Positions 7,864-16,118 are shown, counted from the first letter of the stretch. The stretch is DNA of 41,845 bases from Chloroflexota bacterium (GCA_021814145.1 JAKAIY010000013.1:1-41845), one strand, 5' to 3'. Translations and numbers: made by a program. The notes: generated by a model from the letters alone, not told the origin.

Positions 7864-7895
7864 CGCCAGCTGAAAATCCCGATTTTCAGCTGGCG
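7864..7895 (+). terminator. Long perfect hairpin directly after tRNA-Arg
   Basis: CGCCAGCTGAAAAT and ATTTTCAGCTGGCG make a perfect 14-bp stem with a CCCG tetraloop, starting 3 bases after the tRNA. The inner A/T pairs mean the transcript ends in an A-rich/U-rich stem rather than a free U-tract. It probably ends or processes the tRNA transcript. From 7896 to 8023 nothing else is seen. Confidence 0.7.
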
Positions 7896-8023
7896 CCTCC
7901 TCACCGCCGGACAGCGAAGACCTCGAAATGGCGCACAAAGCTCCGGCTGTTCTGACTCACCCGCGCCGGAATCTCGATCCTCACTGGAGACGTTCAGGAT
8001 GGCGCGCCCCCAACTCTCGCGGC

Positions 8024-8392
8024 TCAGATGGCCGCGCCGTCTCTTGGAAAGGAAGCGGCGGCGCGGCGGCGCTCGGCCGCGATCGCGGCGCGCCAGTGCT
8101 GCTCGGCGCGCGTGCGCGCGGCGCTGGCCTGGGCGCGCGCATTCGCCAGCGCGACGCTTTGCTCCTTCGCGATGCGGCCGGTAAGGTAAGCCAGCGCGAA
8201 GTCGCGAGTGAGGTCGTCCGGCACGCTTTCCTCGACCACCGCAACGGCGGCGCGGACGGCGCGCTCAAACGCGGGCAGCACGGCGGGCGCTTCATGAGCG
8301 AGCCCTTCGGCGACCAGGCAATCGCGCAAGGTGGCGCTGGCTTGTTCAGCGAGCCCATGAAAGGGATTCGCGGCGGCTGAAGTGATCGTCAT
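8024..8392 (-). CDS. Hypothetical protein, Ala-rich helical
   Basis: A 122-residue predicted protein not assigned to a family. Residues 1-60 (AANPFHGLAEQASATLRDCLVAEGLAHEAPAVLPAFERAVRAAVAVVEESVP) and the Arg/Ala-rich C-terminal half (ARAQASAARTRAEQHWRAAIAAERRRAAA) look wholly alpha-helical, the latter possibly a coiled coil. No signal peptide or membrane segment is visible. CGGAGACGACACG before the ATG gives a reasonable ribosome site, which favours this strand over the competing plus-strand ORF at 7928-8380. It could be a small regulatory or structural protein. Coding status is moderately likely. Confidence 0.5.
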   Translation of the reverse strand: MTITSAAANPFHGLAEQASATLRDCLVAEGLAHEAPAVLPAFERAVRAAVAVVEESVPDDLTRDFALAYLTGRIAKEQSVALANARAQASAARTRAEQHWRAAIAAERRRAAASFPRDGAAI

Positions 8393-8788
8393 CGTGTCGT
8401 CTCCGTATCAGCGGGAATAATGGGTGGTCTATACAGGCCGATGCGCCACTCACGCGGGCCGTCAGGCGCGTTGGTATTCGCCAGTGGAACGGCCACACAC
8501 GCTCAAATGCTTCCGACAGGTTACTTAAAATTAAAAACTAACGTGGGCTCAGGAGAAGCTTCGCGGATGGGTGCGGTAGCCTGATTGCGCTTGGGACATG
8601 TTGCGGCTCTCCGGGACAGATAATCAGGGAGCGTCTGCCTCTGCGGGAGCTTTCCAGCGCAATAAGCCTGGCTTCAAGGCTGGCTGTCGTGTCACGCCAA
8701 AGCCGCTCGCCCACGCGCGCGCCGCCAGTCTGCCCGGGGCATCGCTGGCAGACGCGCGCATGAGGAGCGGGGCCGGATGGTTTGTCCG
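8393..8788. other. Gene-free stretch with an AT-rich island
   Basis: No convincing gene lies in this 396-bp gap. An AT-rich patch at 8519-8543 (GGTTACTTAAAATTAAAAACTAAC) stands out sharply from the GC-rich surroundings and is loosely palindromic (GTTA...TAAC). GTCTGCC (8728-8734) and GGCAGAC (8747-8753) form a 7-bp inverted repeat with a 12-base loop near the end of the Hfq-like gene and may be its terminator. The plus-strand ORF 8598-8825 has no family features. Confidence 0.4.
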
Positions 8789-9001
8789 CTACGCCTCGCT
8801 TATGCTCACGACGGCGTGCTTGTAAATGAGCACGAGGCGCCCGTTATCAGGCCGGATGAGCAGGCTATCATCATAGACCTCCTCGAGAGTCCCCGCATAC
8901 CGTTCAGGCTGAAGCGGGGGCTGTGGAGCGGATGTCTCGATAATTACCCGCTTGCCGAGCGACTCCTCCAGAAAGTCGAACTTGATTCTCTCTTCCTCCA
9001 T
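8789..9001 (-). CDS. Small Hfq/Sm-like protein
   Basis: A 70-residue protein from ATG 9001 with an excellent ribosome site (GGGAGG, 6 bases upstream). Residues 15-67 follow the Sm fold pattern: LGKRVIIET, then YAGTLEEVYDDSLLIRPDNGRLVLI, then YKHAVVSI (60-67). YKHAVVSI closely matches the Hfq Sm2 signature YKHAISTV, whose His-57 region lines the RNA-binding pore. Compared with E. coli Hfq the N-terminal helix differs, a Pro-rich loop (APQPPLQPE) is inserted between strands 1 and 2, and the C-terminal tail is absent. If it forms a ring it would be a post-transcriptional RNA chaperone. It could instead be another LSm-like small protein. It stands alone between an MFS gene and a hypothetical gene. 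Confidence 0.7.
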   Translation of the reverse strand: MEEERIKFDFLEESLGKRVIIETSAPQPPLQPERYAGTLEEVYDDSLLIRPDNGRLVLIYKHAVVSISEA

Positions 9002-9088
9002 GATGTGCCTCCCTTGCGTCTGGCAAACGCAGCATTCAGGCGTCTACGCGCGCTGGCCGAAAAGCCGCTTCCATAAGGCTTTTCTCAA

Positions 9089-10474
9089 TCAGGGCGCGCC
9101 ACGCTTTCTCGTCACCTGCCCGTACGGATCACTGGCGTCACGATGCGACGATGGCGCGCCAAGAGCGCGCCAGGCGTAGGCGCCACCCGCGATCGCGAGC
9201 AGCCCGGTCCCGGTAAAGACCGCATTCACCGGCCCGAAGCGAATGCCCAGAATCGTGGCGTGGAAGCCAGCCAGCACGGTGCTGACGAGCGAGCCAGCCA
9301 GCGCGACCGAGACGAACGCCGCGAGCCGCCCTACCGGGTTGACTACCGCCGTTACTCGTCCGACGAACTGGCGATCGGTCGCATCTATCGCCAGCGGACC
9401 AGCCGCGACCAGGATCGCGGTCGCCGCGACACCGAAGAAGAACGCCGCTACCAGCGCCAGCGGGTAGCTTGTCAGGTGCGACATGACGATGACGAAGGCG
9501 CCCGAGGTGACCAGCGCGATCCACAAAATGCGCTCGAGGCCGGCGCGTTTGCCCATGAAGGTCACGAGCAGACCGCCAAAAATCGCTCCGACGCCGAAGA
9601 CCGCGCCAAACCAGCCGTACATGCTGGGAGGCGCGTGGAGGTTTTCAGTGATGAAAAAATAGCCGAGGGCCTGTAAGGCCCCAAAGCCGAGCCAGGTCAG
9701 CGTCTCAGCGATGAGGATTGTTCGCAGCGTGGCATGCCCAAGCACGTAGCCGATTCCGTCAAGGAACTCATGCGTGAAATGGCCAGTCTCACCGGGCTTG
9801 AGACTGCGCGCCGCGGTCGGCGCGTGGACGGCGGCGGACGCGGCGAATGCGACGATGAACGAGAGCGCATTGAGCGCTATCGCCCAGGAGATGCCCGCGC
9901 CAAAGACCAGCGCCGCCGCGACTGGCGGTCCGATGACCACGGCCAGTCCCTGGATCGCCTGCGTCATCTCCTGCGCCTGATCTTCCTTGTCGCTGGGCGC
10001 GATGTCCTTGATCAACGCGAGCTGGGCGGGGATAAAAAACTGCGAACAGATCGTGATGAGGGCGACATCGGCATAGATGACGCCCAGCGCCCAGAATGCC
10101 GTCAGGCGCGAGCTCCCCACCAGCGGCAGCGACAGGCCGACCAGCGGCGGAACGAGCAGAATGGCGAAGAGCGCCTGGAGCGCCGTCGCGACCAGCATCG
10201 TACGGCGCTTGTCCCAGCGGTCCACGAAGACGCCCGCGATCGGGCCGGCGACAATCTGCGGCAGCGCCGCCGCGACGATGACGCCACTAATCGCCAGCGG
10301 CGCCCATGACTGGTTGTACGCCAGGGTCGTGGCGACCCAGAGAATGAGGGCGGTGTCCCAGGCGTAATCGCCAACGCTGGAGATAGCCTGCCCCCACCAG
10401 ACCAGCCCGAAATCGCGATTGATAAAGACCGTCCGCGTGAGACGGGCAAGCCGCAGGCGCAGAACACGCTCCAT
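9089..10474 (-). CDS. MFS transporter (DHA3-type drug efflux-like)
   Basis: A protein of about 461 residues from ATG 10474, where family similarity begins (RDFGLVWWGQAISSVGDYAWDTAL). It has twelve predicted membrane helices and the motif GVFVDRWDKRRTMLVAT between TM2 and TM3. This is the arrangement of MFS_3/enterobactin- or macrolide-exporter proteins, so proton-driven export of a small hydrophobic compound is likely. The ORF track begins at 10762, but those 96 extra residues are Pro/Arg/Ala-rich without family character. No strong ribosome site marks 10474, while a GGAGAGGAG lies upstream of 10762, so the start remains uncertain. Confidence 0.82.
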   Translation of the reverse strand: MERVLRLRLARLTRTVFINRDFGLVWWGQAISSVGDYAWDTALILWVATTLAYNQSWAPLAISGVIVAAALPQIVAGPIAGVFVDRWDKRRTMLVATALQALFAILLVPPLVGLSLPLVGSSRLTAFWALGVIYADVALITICSQFFIPAQLALIKDIAPSDKEDQAQEMTQAIQGLAVVIGPPVAAALVFGAGISWAIALNALSFIVAFAASAAVHAPTAARSLKPGETGHFTHEFLDGIGYVLGHATLRTILIAETLTWLGFGALQALGYFFITENLHAPPSMYGWFGAVFGVGAIFGGLLVTFMGKRAGLERILWIALVTSGAFVIVMSHLTSYPLALVAAFFFGVAATAILVAAGPLAIDATDRQFVGRVTAVVNPVGRLAAFVSVALAGSLVSTVLAGFHATILGIRFGPVNAVFTGTGLLAIAGGAYAWRALGAPSSHRDASDPYGQVTRKRGAP

Positions 10475-10873
10475 GCCCACAGCGGCGCCCACCGTGGCTC
10501 GCGCGCCCGGCGCCGCTGGCGTCTGGCGCGCTGCGCTTCTCCCCGCCCCAGCGCGAGCCCTTGGCGCGTGGATTGGCGCGCCCCCGGGGCGGAAGCCTGG
10601 TCGCGCATGACGGCGAAGCGCCGGGCGGGCCCTGCCTTTTGCGCTATCTGGCCGGAGCGTCACGCCAGGCGCAAGCGCCCGGAAATTATGGGGTTGCCGC
10701 GAAGGACGCGGCTTTCCGGCGAACGGTTTTGGTTGATGGGTATGTCTCGGTGGATTGGGCATGCCAATGGCGCGCTCCTCTCCTCTCCACTTCTACTGGC
10801 CACTCCGCCTGGGATAGCCATCAGGAATATGCGCAAGAGAGAGGCCGGACATGCTCCGAGGGGGCCAGCGCGC
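10475..10873. other. Stretch between two MFS genes
   Basis: If the first MFS protein starts at 10474 this 399-bp stretch is its leader. CCGCG and CGCGG form a 5-bp hairpin at about 10696-10710 on the minus strand, just upstream of CATAAT (10690-10685), a possible -10. No clear -35 was found. Otherwise I see nothing. Confidence 0.3.
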
Positions 10874-12343
10874 CTACTGGGCGTCAGCGACGGGCCTGGT
10901 TCCAGACGCCTCCACAGCGATCAACTCCCCGGTCGTGTCTGGCGCGGGCGCATGGGCATGCCGCTTCTCACGGACCTTCAGGACGAACACCGCGCCCAGG
11001 AGCAGAAAGAGTGTCGCCAGCCCGAAGACGGCGCGGTAGCCGAACGCGGTTTGCCCCATCAGCCCAGCCAGGAAGATGATCCCGCTGCCCAGCATGGGCG
11101 CCAGCACGGCGGGCAGTGTGGACGCCATGCTCCACAGCCCGAGATCCTTGCCCGCGTCGCGATGTGAGGGCAGGGCGTCCACCGCGAGCGCGAGGTCTAC
11201 GCTCATATACGCGCCGTAACCCAGGCCGAAGAGAATGCCGAGCGGCCAGAGCGGGATGCTCCCTGGCGCAACCACGAAGGCGAGCGCCGTCAGCGCCATA
11301 AAGCCGCCCGCGATGGAGACGATCGGGGCGCGGCGCCGCACACGGTCTGAAAGGACACCCACGACGAGCGTGCTGAGGACGGCGCCACCCAGCGCCAGCA
11401 CGGCATTGATCGCGGTCGCCTGCACGAAGTTAGCGACATGGGCGACCTGGGCGAAGTAATAGGCGATGTAGGTTGTGAAGAGCGCTAGTCCCAGCACGAC
11501 AAAAGCGCGCGTCAGGAAGACCCAGGTAAAGTTGGGGTGACGCCACGGCTCGATCCAGAGACTGGCGAAGCGCTGCCCCCAGCGCCCGTGGGTATTGTCC
11601 GCGACACGCGGCGCGCGGGGATGTGGCGTCTCGCGCACCAGGATGAGGGTCACGACGACTGCGATCACGATGAGAAGCGCGCCCACGATGTAGAAGATCG
11701 AGGCGCCACGCGTGATGTCTGACGCGAACGTGTGAAGCGCGCGGCCAGTCGCGCTGACCTGTGAGAGCAGCAGCGAGGCGACCGCGAGACTGCCGACGGT
11801 GCCCAGGATCGTCATCAGGCCCATGTAGCCCGAAGCCGCGCCACGCTGCGAGCTTGGCACGCGGTCAGGCACAAGGCCCTGGTACGCCGTGCTGCTCGTC
11901 GTATGGGCCACCACCACGAAGAACATGCCAAGGATGAAAAGGGAGATCTGATGGGTGAACGCCAGTAGCGACAGCCCCACCAGCATGACGATGGCGCCGC
12001 CGAGGATGTAGGGGTGTCGCTTCCCAAGCCGGGTTGACGTGCGGTCAGAGAGCGCGCCCACCACTGGCTGCACGATGACCGCTGTGACCGCGCCGAGCGC
12101 GGCCAGTCCGCCAAGGAAGAGCGCCTGCCACCCGTCACCAGTCGCGCCGGGCGAGACATAAAGCAGGATCTGTGCGGGAATGACAACAGGCAAAAGCGCG
12201 GCGAACACGAAGTTCAGCGCGAACCAGAGAATATTGAGGCTAAGTAATTCACGGCGTGTCAGCGGCGCAGGGTTTCGTTCAAACGCTTCACGGCCTTCCT
12301 GAATGGCGAGTGACGCTGGGGACTGGCTTGCCTGGGCGAGCAC
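10874..12343 (-). CDS. MFS transporter, GPH/sugar-symporter-like
   Basis: A 489-residue, twelve-helix transporter starting at GTG 12343 (GGAGGT 8 bases upstream). The TM2-TM3 loop motif GALSDRTSTRLGKRHPYILGG is typical of glycoside-pentoside-hexuronide and SLC45-type sucrose/maltose transporters. VGVLSDRVRRRAPIVSIAGG repeats the motif in the second half. It probably imports a sugar or glycoside with protons or sodium. Four phased GGAATCG repeats stand immediately upstream, suggesting dedicated control. The LacI-type regulator at 14.7-15.8 kb is a candidate controller, by inference only. The C-terminal 40 residues are hydrophilic. Confidence 0.85.
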   Translation of the reverse strand: MLAQASQSPASLAIQEGREAFERNPAPLTRRELLSLNILWFALNFVFAALLPVVIPAQILLYVSPGATGDGWQALFLGGLAALGAVTAVIVQPVVGALSDRTSTRLGKRHPYILGGAIVMLVGLSLLAFTHQISLFILGMFFVVVAHTTSSTAYQGLVPDRVPSSQRGAASGYMGLMTILGTVGSLAVASLLLSQVSATGRALHTFASDITRGASIFYIVGALLIVIAVVVTLILVRETPHPRAPRVADNTHGRWGQRFASLWIEPWRHPNFTWVFLTRAFVVLGLALFTTYIAYYFAQVAHVANFVQATAINAVLALGGAVLSTLVVGVLSDRVRRRAPIVSIAGGFMALTALAFVVAPGSIPLWPLGILFGLGYGAYMSVDLALAVDALPSHRDAGKDLGLWSMASTLPAVLAPMLGSGIIFLAGLMGQTAFGYRAVFGLATLFLLLGAVFVLKVREKRHAHAPAPDTTGELIAVEASGTRPVADAQ

Positions 12344-12360
12344 GTGGCGCTACCTCCGCA

Positions 12361-12399
12361 TGGAATCGCGTGGAATCGTTGTGGAATCGCTGGGAATCG
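12361..12399 (-). promoter_or_regulatory. Four helically phased GGAATCG repeats upstream of MFS gene
   Basis: TGGAATCG occurs at 12361, 12371 and 12382, and GGGAATCG at 12392, giving steps of 10, 11 and 10 bp, one DNA turn each. The array sits directly upstream of the ribosome site of the GTG start at 12343. Read on the minus strand it is CGATTCC four times. It is a candidate operator or activator-binding array. The remaining gap up to 12574 shows nothing else definite. Confidence 0.5.
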
Positions 12400-12574
12400 T
12401 TAAAGTGCGGAGTCGCGACAAAAGCTGGCGAGTGTATGTGCGTCCGGTTTCCTTATTCCAACCCCAGATCCGCTCTACCTTCGCACATCGCGCGATTCGT
12501 TGTCAAAGCAAGTGGCCGCGGGAAAGCGCCGCTCTCGCGCGTGTTTGCGGGGGAATTATGGGAATAATCACCGC

Positions 12575-13540
12575 TCAGCCTTGTTGGCCAGGCGCAGCGC
12601 CGGCCGCCCGCTCATACCAGCGGAGATCACGGTAGTCCGTGGGCTCGCCGAGCGGTGTGGCGGGGGTCCCGTAACGCGCGCGCAGCGCGATCACCTGGGC
12701 GAGTCCCGCGTCGTCGAGGATGGCCCGCTCGCCATAGCCATCACGAGGGTGGGTGAAGGCGTCATACGCGCGGGCCGGCGCGACGCCCGCCAGGCCGAGC
12801 GCCGACTCCTCCGCGAGGAGCGCCTCGACGGCGGGCCGCGCCGCGGGAGTGCAGATCCAGCGCAACGCTCGTAGCCACGCGCCAATATAGCGCGTGACGA
12901 GATCGCCGTGCGCGGCGATCCACGGCTCAGTGGCCGCGAGCGCCTGCGAGGCGTAGGCGGGGTAGACTGTGATGGAGCTGGCGAGGCGCTGGCAGCCCGC
13001 CTCTTCAACCAGCAGGTCGAACGGAGTGTAGAGGATCGTCACCGCGAACTCGCCCGCGAGCAGCCCCTGCGCGCGCTTGCTGGTGCCACCGGCGGTGGTG
13101 AAGCGATAATCGCGTCCCAGCTCCAGCCCGGCGCGAGCGAGCAGGTCGCGCAGGACGAGCGCGAAGCCCGAGGTTGGGTTGTCCACGCCAGCGTCCTGTC
13201 CGCGCAGCGCCGCCATCTCGGTGACGCCCCGGCGGGCGTAGACACTGAGCGGGCCGTTGCTGCCACCCATCAGCATCACGACACGCGGCGCGCTGGAGGG
13301 ATCGAGTCCAAACCCTGCCGGATTGGTGTCAAAGTTCACCACATTATCCGGCGCGGTATGAATGAGATCGTACACGCCGGTGGCCAGCGCGGAGAGTTGT
13401 TGGGCGGAGCTGTTGGTGAAGGACAGCGTGACGTCGAGGCTGGCCTCATCGAAGTAGCCCAGCCGCCGCGCCGCGACCAGCGGCAGGTTCTGCAAGCCCT
13501 GAAAGGTGCATACGCGCAACGCCGCGCGATCCTCTCCCAT
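12575..13540 (-). CDS. NMT1/THI5-like (SsuA-type) periplasmic-binding-fold protein without signal peptide
   Basis: A 321-residue protein of the type II binding-protein fold. It has LRVCTFQGLQNLPLVAARRLGYFDEASLDVTLSFTNSSAQQLSALATGVYDLIHTAPDNVVNF, then GVDNPTSGFALVLRDLLARAGL, the pattern of SsuA/ThiY/NMT1-like proteins. The first strand begins at residue 8, so there is no signal peptide or lipobox, and the ORF track offers no in-frame upstream start. No permease or ATPase gene is nearby. It may therefore be a cytoplasmic ligand-binding or enzyme-like member, or an orphan solute-binding protein. The CCCFC motif of yeast THI5 is absent, so HMP-P synthesis is unlikely. It lies 20 bp after an oxidoreductase gene and shares its transcript. 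Confidence 0.75.
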   Translation of the reverse strand: MGEDRAALRVCTFQGLQNLPLVAARRLGYFDEASLDVTLSFTNSSAQQLSALATGVYDLIHTAPDNVVNFDTNPAGFGLDPSSAPRVVMLMGGSNGPLSVYARRGVTEMAALRGQDAGVDNPTSGFALVLRDLLARAGLELGRDYRFTTAGGTSKRAQGLLAGEFAVTILYTPFDLLVEEAGCQRLASSITVYPAYASQALAATEPWIAAHGDLVTRYIGAWLRALRWICTPAARPAVEALLAEESALGLAGVAPARAYDAFTHPRDGYGERAILDDAGLAQVIALRARYGTPATPLGEPTDYRDLRWYERAAGAAPGQQG

Positions 13541-13560
13541 TTTCCGTTCTCCGTGAATGG

Positions 13561-14505
13561 CTACATAGCGCCCTGGGCTTCCTGACTGGCTGGCTTCACT
13601 CCATCGCCAGCCAGCGCGGCCACCTCCGCTTTCACGCCTGCCATCCTGGCGAGGACCTGGAAGGTGATGTAGAAGTCGTGCTCCGCGAGGCCCATAGCGC
13701 GCGCCGCCGTCAGGTATTCATTGCTGAGCGCGGTGACTGGCATCGGCGTTTCGAGCTGGCGTCCCATCTCCAGAGCGAGCAACACGTCCTTCTGCATCAT
13801 CGTGACGTTGAACCAGACCTCATCAGGCGCCTCGATGATGAACGGCGCGCGGTACTTGAGCGAGGGCGAGGCGATCACGCTGTCGAGCAGCGCGCGCATG
13901 GCGACCTCACGTGGAATGCCGCCTTTTTCCGCCAGTAGCAGGCCCTCGCAGAACCCCATCATCTGCACTTGCAGGTTGAGGTTGATGGCGACTTTCATCA
14001 GAACGGCCTGCCCGTTCTCACCGACGTAGTTCACGACCGGCGCGATAGCGTTCAGCACGGGTAGCGCGCTCTCGAAGACCGCCTTCTCGCCGCCAATCAT
14101 CATCGAGAGCTTGCCCTGCTCCAGCGTGACGACACTGCCGGAGACGGGCGCGTCGAGCATGCGCGCGCCACGCGCCGCGACCTGTTCAGCCGCCTTGCGC
14201 GACGCCGCCGGGCTGACGGTGCTCATATCCACGTAGACCTTGCCTGGGCCGAGCGCGCTGAGAATGCCGTCGGGTCCTTCGAAGACGGCCAGCAAAGCGG
14301 CGGTATTGCTGACCATCGAGAACGTGATATCAGAGGCCTCCGTGACCGCGCGTGGACTGTCAGCCAGTCGCATCCCGGCGTCAACCAGCCATTGCGCTTT
14401 CCCGGCTGTCCGGTTGTAGCCGGTCACCTGGTAGCCCGCGTCCAGTAGGCGCTTGGCGACACGTCCACCCATGGCGCCGAGTCCGACGAAGCCAATAGTC
14501 GTCAT
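13561..14505 (-). CDS. 3-hydroxyisobutyrate dehydrogenase family NAD(P)-dependent oxidoreductase
   Basis: A 314-residue protein from ATG 14505, preceded by GGGGGGAAAGG. The ORF track extends to 14787 with a non-family leader. TTIGFVGLGAMGGRVAKRLL is the N-terminal dinucleotide-binding motif. DAPVSGSVVTLEQGKLSMMIGG is the substrate-binding motif, and VMLMKVAINLN-like GQAVLMKVAINLNL carries the catalytic lysine region. Such beta-hydroxyacid dehydrogenases act on 3-hydroxyisobutyrate, tartronate semialdehyde, 6-phosphogluconate-like acids or reduce imines, so the substrate is open. It is followed at 20 bp by the binding-fold protein and preceded by the LacI-type regulator 232 bp upstream, suggesting one sugar-acid or amino-acid-derived catabolic unit. 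Confidence 0.87.
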   Translation of the reverse strand: MTTIGFVGLGAMGGRVAKRLLDAGYQVTGYNRTAGKAQWLVDAGMRLADSPRAVTEASDITFSMVSNTAALLAVFEGPDGILSALGPGKVYVDMSTVSPAASRKAAEQVAARGARMLDAPVSGSVVTLEQGKLSMMIGGEKAVFESALPVLNAIAPVVNYVGENGQAVLMKVAINLNLQVQMMGFCEGLLLAEKGGIPREVAMRALLDSVIASPSLKYRAPFIIEAPDEVWFNVTMMQKDVLLALEMGRQLETPMPVTALSNEYLTAARAMGLAEHDFYITFQVLARMAGVKAEVAALAGDGVKPASQEAQGAM

Positions 14506-14737
14506 GCCTTTCCCCCCAGATTCAAACGGGCCAGCCGCCGCCTGTCGTTGCGCGGACGCGCCTACGCCAGACGTGGCCCCCTCACCCGATATGGCGGCGC
14601 CCTGGCCCGCGCTGGATTGAGCGCGCTGTCTACCGGACCACAGCCGCGAGAACCATGTCACGCCTCGCTCCCCCTTTCGCATCACGCCCGGCGCGCCCAG
14701 GCGCTCACCGCCGGAAGCGCGCCCATGCCATTGTGTG

Positions 14738-15826
14738 TCATCGTGTTTTCCCCCCGCTCGCTGAGGCCGCGACGCTTCCGCCGGCATGGCGCCGTGGCCT
14801 CAGCGCGCCTCGTCGCGCGAGCGGAGGGCCGGAGGTCTCACGCGCGACCAGCGTGACAGGTAGCAATAGTGGGCTCTCCGGCCAGACGTCATCGAGAATC
14901 ATGGCGAGCAGGCGCTCGACGGCGTGGGCTCCCATAGCGCGGTCTGGAACCTGTATCGTGGTGAGCCGTGGTGTGATGTAGGTCGCATGGAACATATCAT
15001 TGAAGCCCACCATTGAGATGTCATCCGGAGCCCGCAGGCCCGCGTCGGAGAGCGCGTGCAGCGCGCCCAGGGCGGCAAGATCATTGACGGCGAAGACGGC
15101 GGTTGGCGGGTCATTCAGGTCGAGCAGCGCGCGCATGGCGTCGTACCCGCCCTGTTCGCGGAAGTCGCCAGTAACCAGCAGGGCGGGATCAACTGGCGCG
15201 CCGTAGCTCTGGAGCGTATCAAGGTAGCCCTGGCGTCGCAGGTAAGCGGTGGAGATCTCGTCGGAACCGGCGATATGCGCGATGCGGCGGTGGCCAAGGC
15301 CGAGCAGATGCCCGACTGCCGCGCAGGCGCCCGCGTAGTCGTCGGGGACGACAGTGTTGGGCGTGATCGGACTCGTATGGCGGTTGACGAGCACAAACGG
15401 CATGCGCTCGGCGGCGAGCCGCTCGATGGCGGGATCGTTGCGCCGGGCGGTGGCCAGCAGCAGCCCGTCTACCTGACGCTCGCGCAGCATGGCCAGGCCG
15501 TTCGCCTCACGCGCGGGCAAGTCATCGGTATTCGCGAGGATAATGCTGTAGTCGCGCGCGGCGGCGGCATCCTCCATGCCCCTCAGGACGCTGCCAAAGA
15601 ATGGGTTTGATATGTCAGGGATCAGGGTCCCCAGGACGGCGCTGCGCTTGGTGCGCAGCGAGCGCGCCACGCTGTTCGGGCGGTACTGGTGCTCACGGGC
15701 CAGGGTCATGATACGCGCGCGCAGCTCTTCGCTGACACGCTGTCGCGGGTCATTCTGGAGCACGCGCGCGACGGTCGAAGGGTGCACACCAGCGAGCTGG
15801 CTCAACTCCTTCAGCGTGATAGGCAT
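14738..15826 (-). CDS. LacI-family transcriptional regulator
   Basis: A 362-residue regulator. The N-terminal helix-turn-helix is ITLKELSQLAGVHPSTVARVL (3-23), followed by the hinge region YRPNSVARSLRT. The periplasmic-binding-like effector domain is GTLIPDISNPFFGSVLRGMEDAA...GFNDMFHATYITPRLTTIQVP. LacI proteins bind palindromes with a central CpG and release or bind DNA in response to a sugar-like ligand. GAGGCGCCG precedes the ATG. Its own promoter and a fitting operator lie at 15872-15915, indicating autorepression. Likely targets are the downstream oxidoreductase/binding-protein genes and perhaps the MFS gene at 10.9-12.3 kb. The C-terminal 25 residues are an Arg/Gly-rich extension. Confidence 0.93.
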   Translation of the reverse strand: MPITLKELSQLAGVHPSTVARVLQNDPRQRVSEELRARIMTLAREHQYRPNSVARSLRTKRSAVLGTLIPDISNPFFGSVLRGMEDAAAARDYSIILANTDDLPAREANGLAMLRERQVDGLLLATARRNDPAIERLAAERMPFVLVNRHTSPITPNTVVPDDYAGACAAVGHLLGLGHRRIAHIAGSDEISTAYLRRQGYLDTLQSYGAPVDPALLVTGDFREQGGYDAMRALLDLNDPPTAVFAVNDLAALGALHALSDAGLRAPDDISMVGFNDMFHATYITPRLTTIQVPDRAMGAHAVERLLAMILDDVWPESPLLLPVTLVARETSGPPLARRGALRPRRHAGGSVAASASGGKTR

Positions 15827-15871
15827 CGGCGCCTCAATCTAGGCCGTGGAGGAAGACCATGTTCCTGTGAA

Positions 15872-15915
15872 CAAACGATTGCCTAGACTGTACCATCACA
15901 CGCTTTGCCTGTCAA
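15872..15915 (-). promoter_or_regulatory. lacI-type gene promoter with overlapping operator
   Basis: On the minus strand TTGACA (15915-15910), a 17-bp spacer and TACAGT (15892-15887) form a near-consensus sigma-70 promoter with start near 15880. The start overlaps CAAACGATTG (15872-15881), a palindrome with central CG and one mismatched pair, as expected for a LacI-family operator. TCTAGGC (15838-15844) and GCCTAGA (15881-15887) form a further inverted pair 43 bp apart (centre to centre). The rest of the gap up to 16118 holds nothing I can name. Confidence 0.68.
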
Positions 15916-16118
15916 CTGGCGCTGGACCCGATTTCAAGGCCGGCGCATGGTCGCCAGCCGGGCGGCGGATGCGCGACAGGGACTCTCAGCCCGCGAAGAG
16001 CGCCTCAGCGAGCGGGAATACGCGGGGCAGAAGCCGGCGAATAGGCGCGAAGACGCCATGAGCTACCAGCCAGCGCCCCGGCGCTCATCCATGTGTGAAC
16101 CCGGGACGCGCGGGCGGG

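Noticed and set aside
7928-8380. 150-aa plus-strand ORF
   Set aside because: Competes with the minus-strand 122-aa ORF, which has the better ribosome site and cleaner helical pattern; neither is certain.
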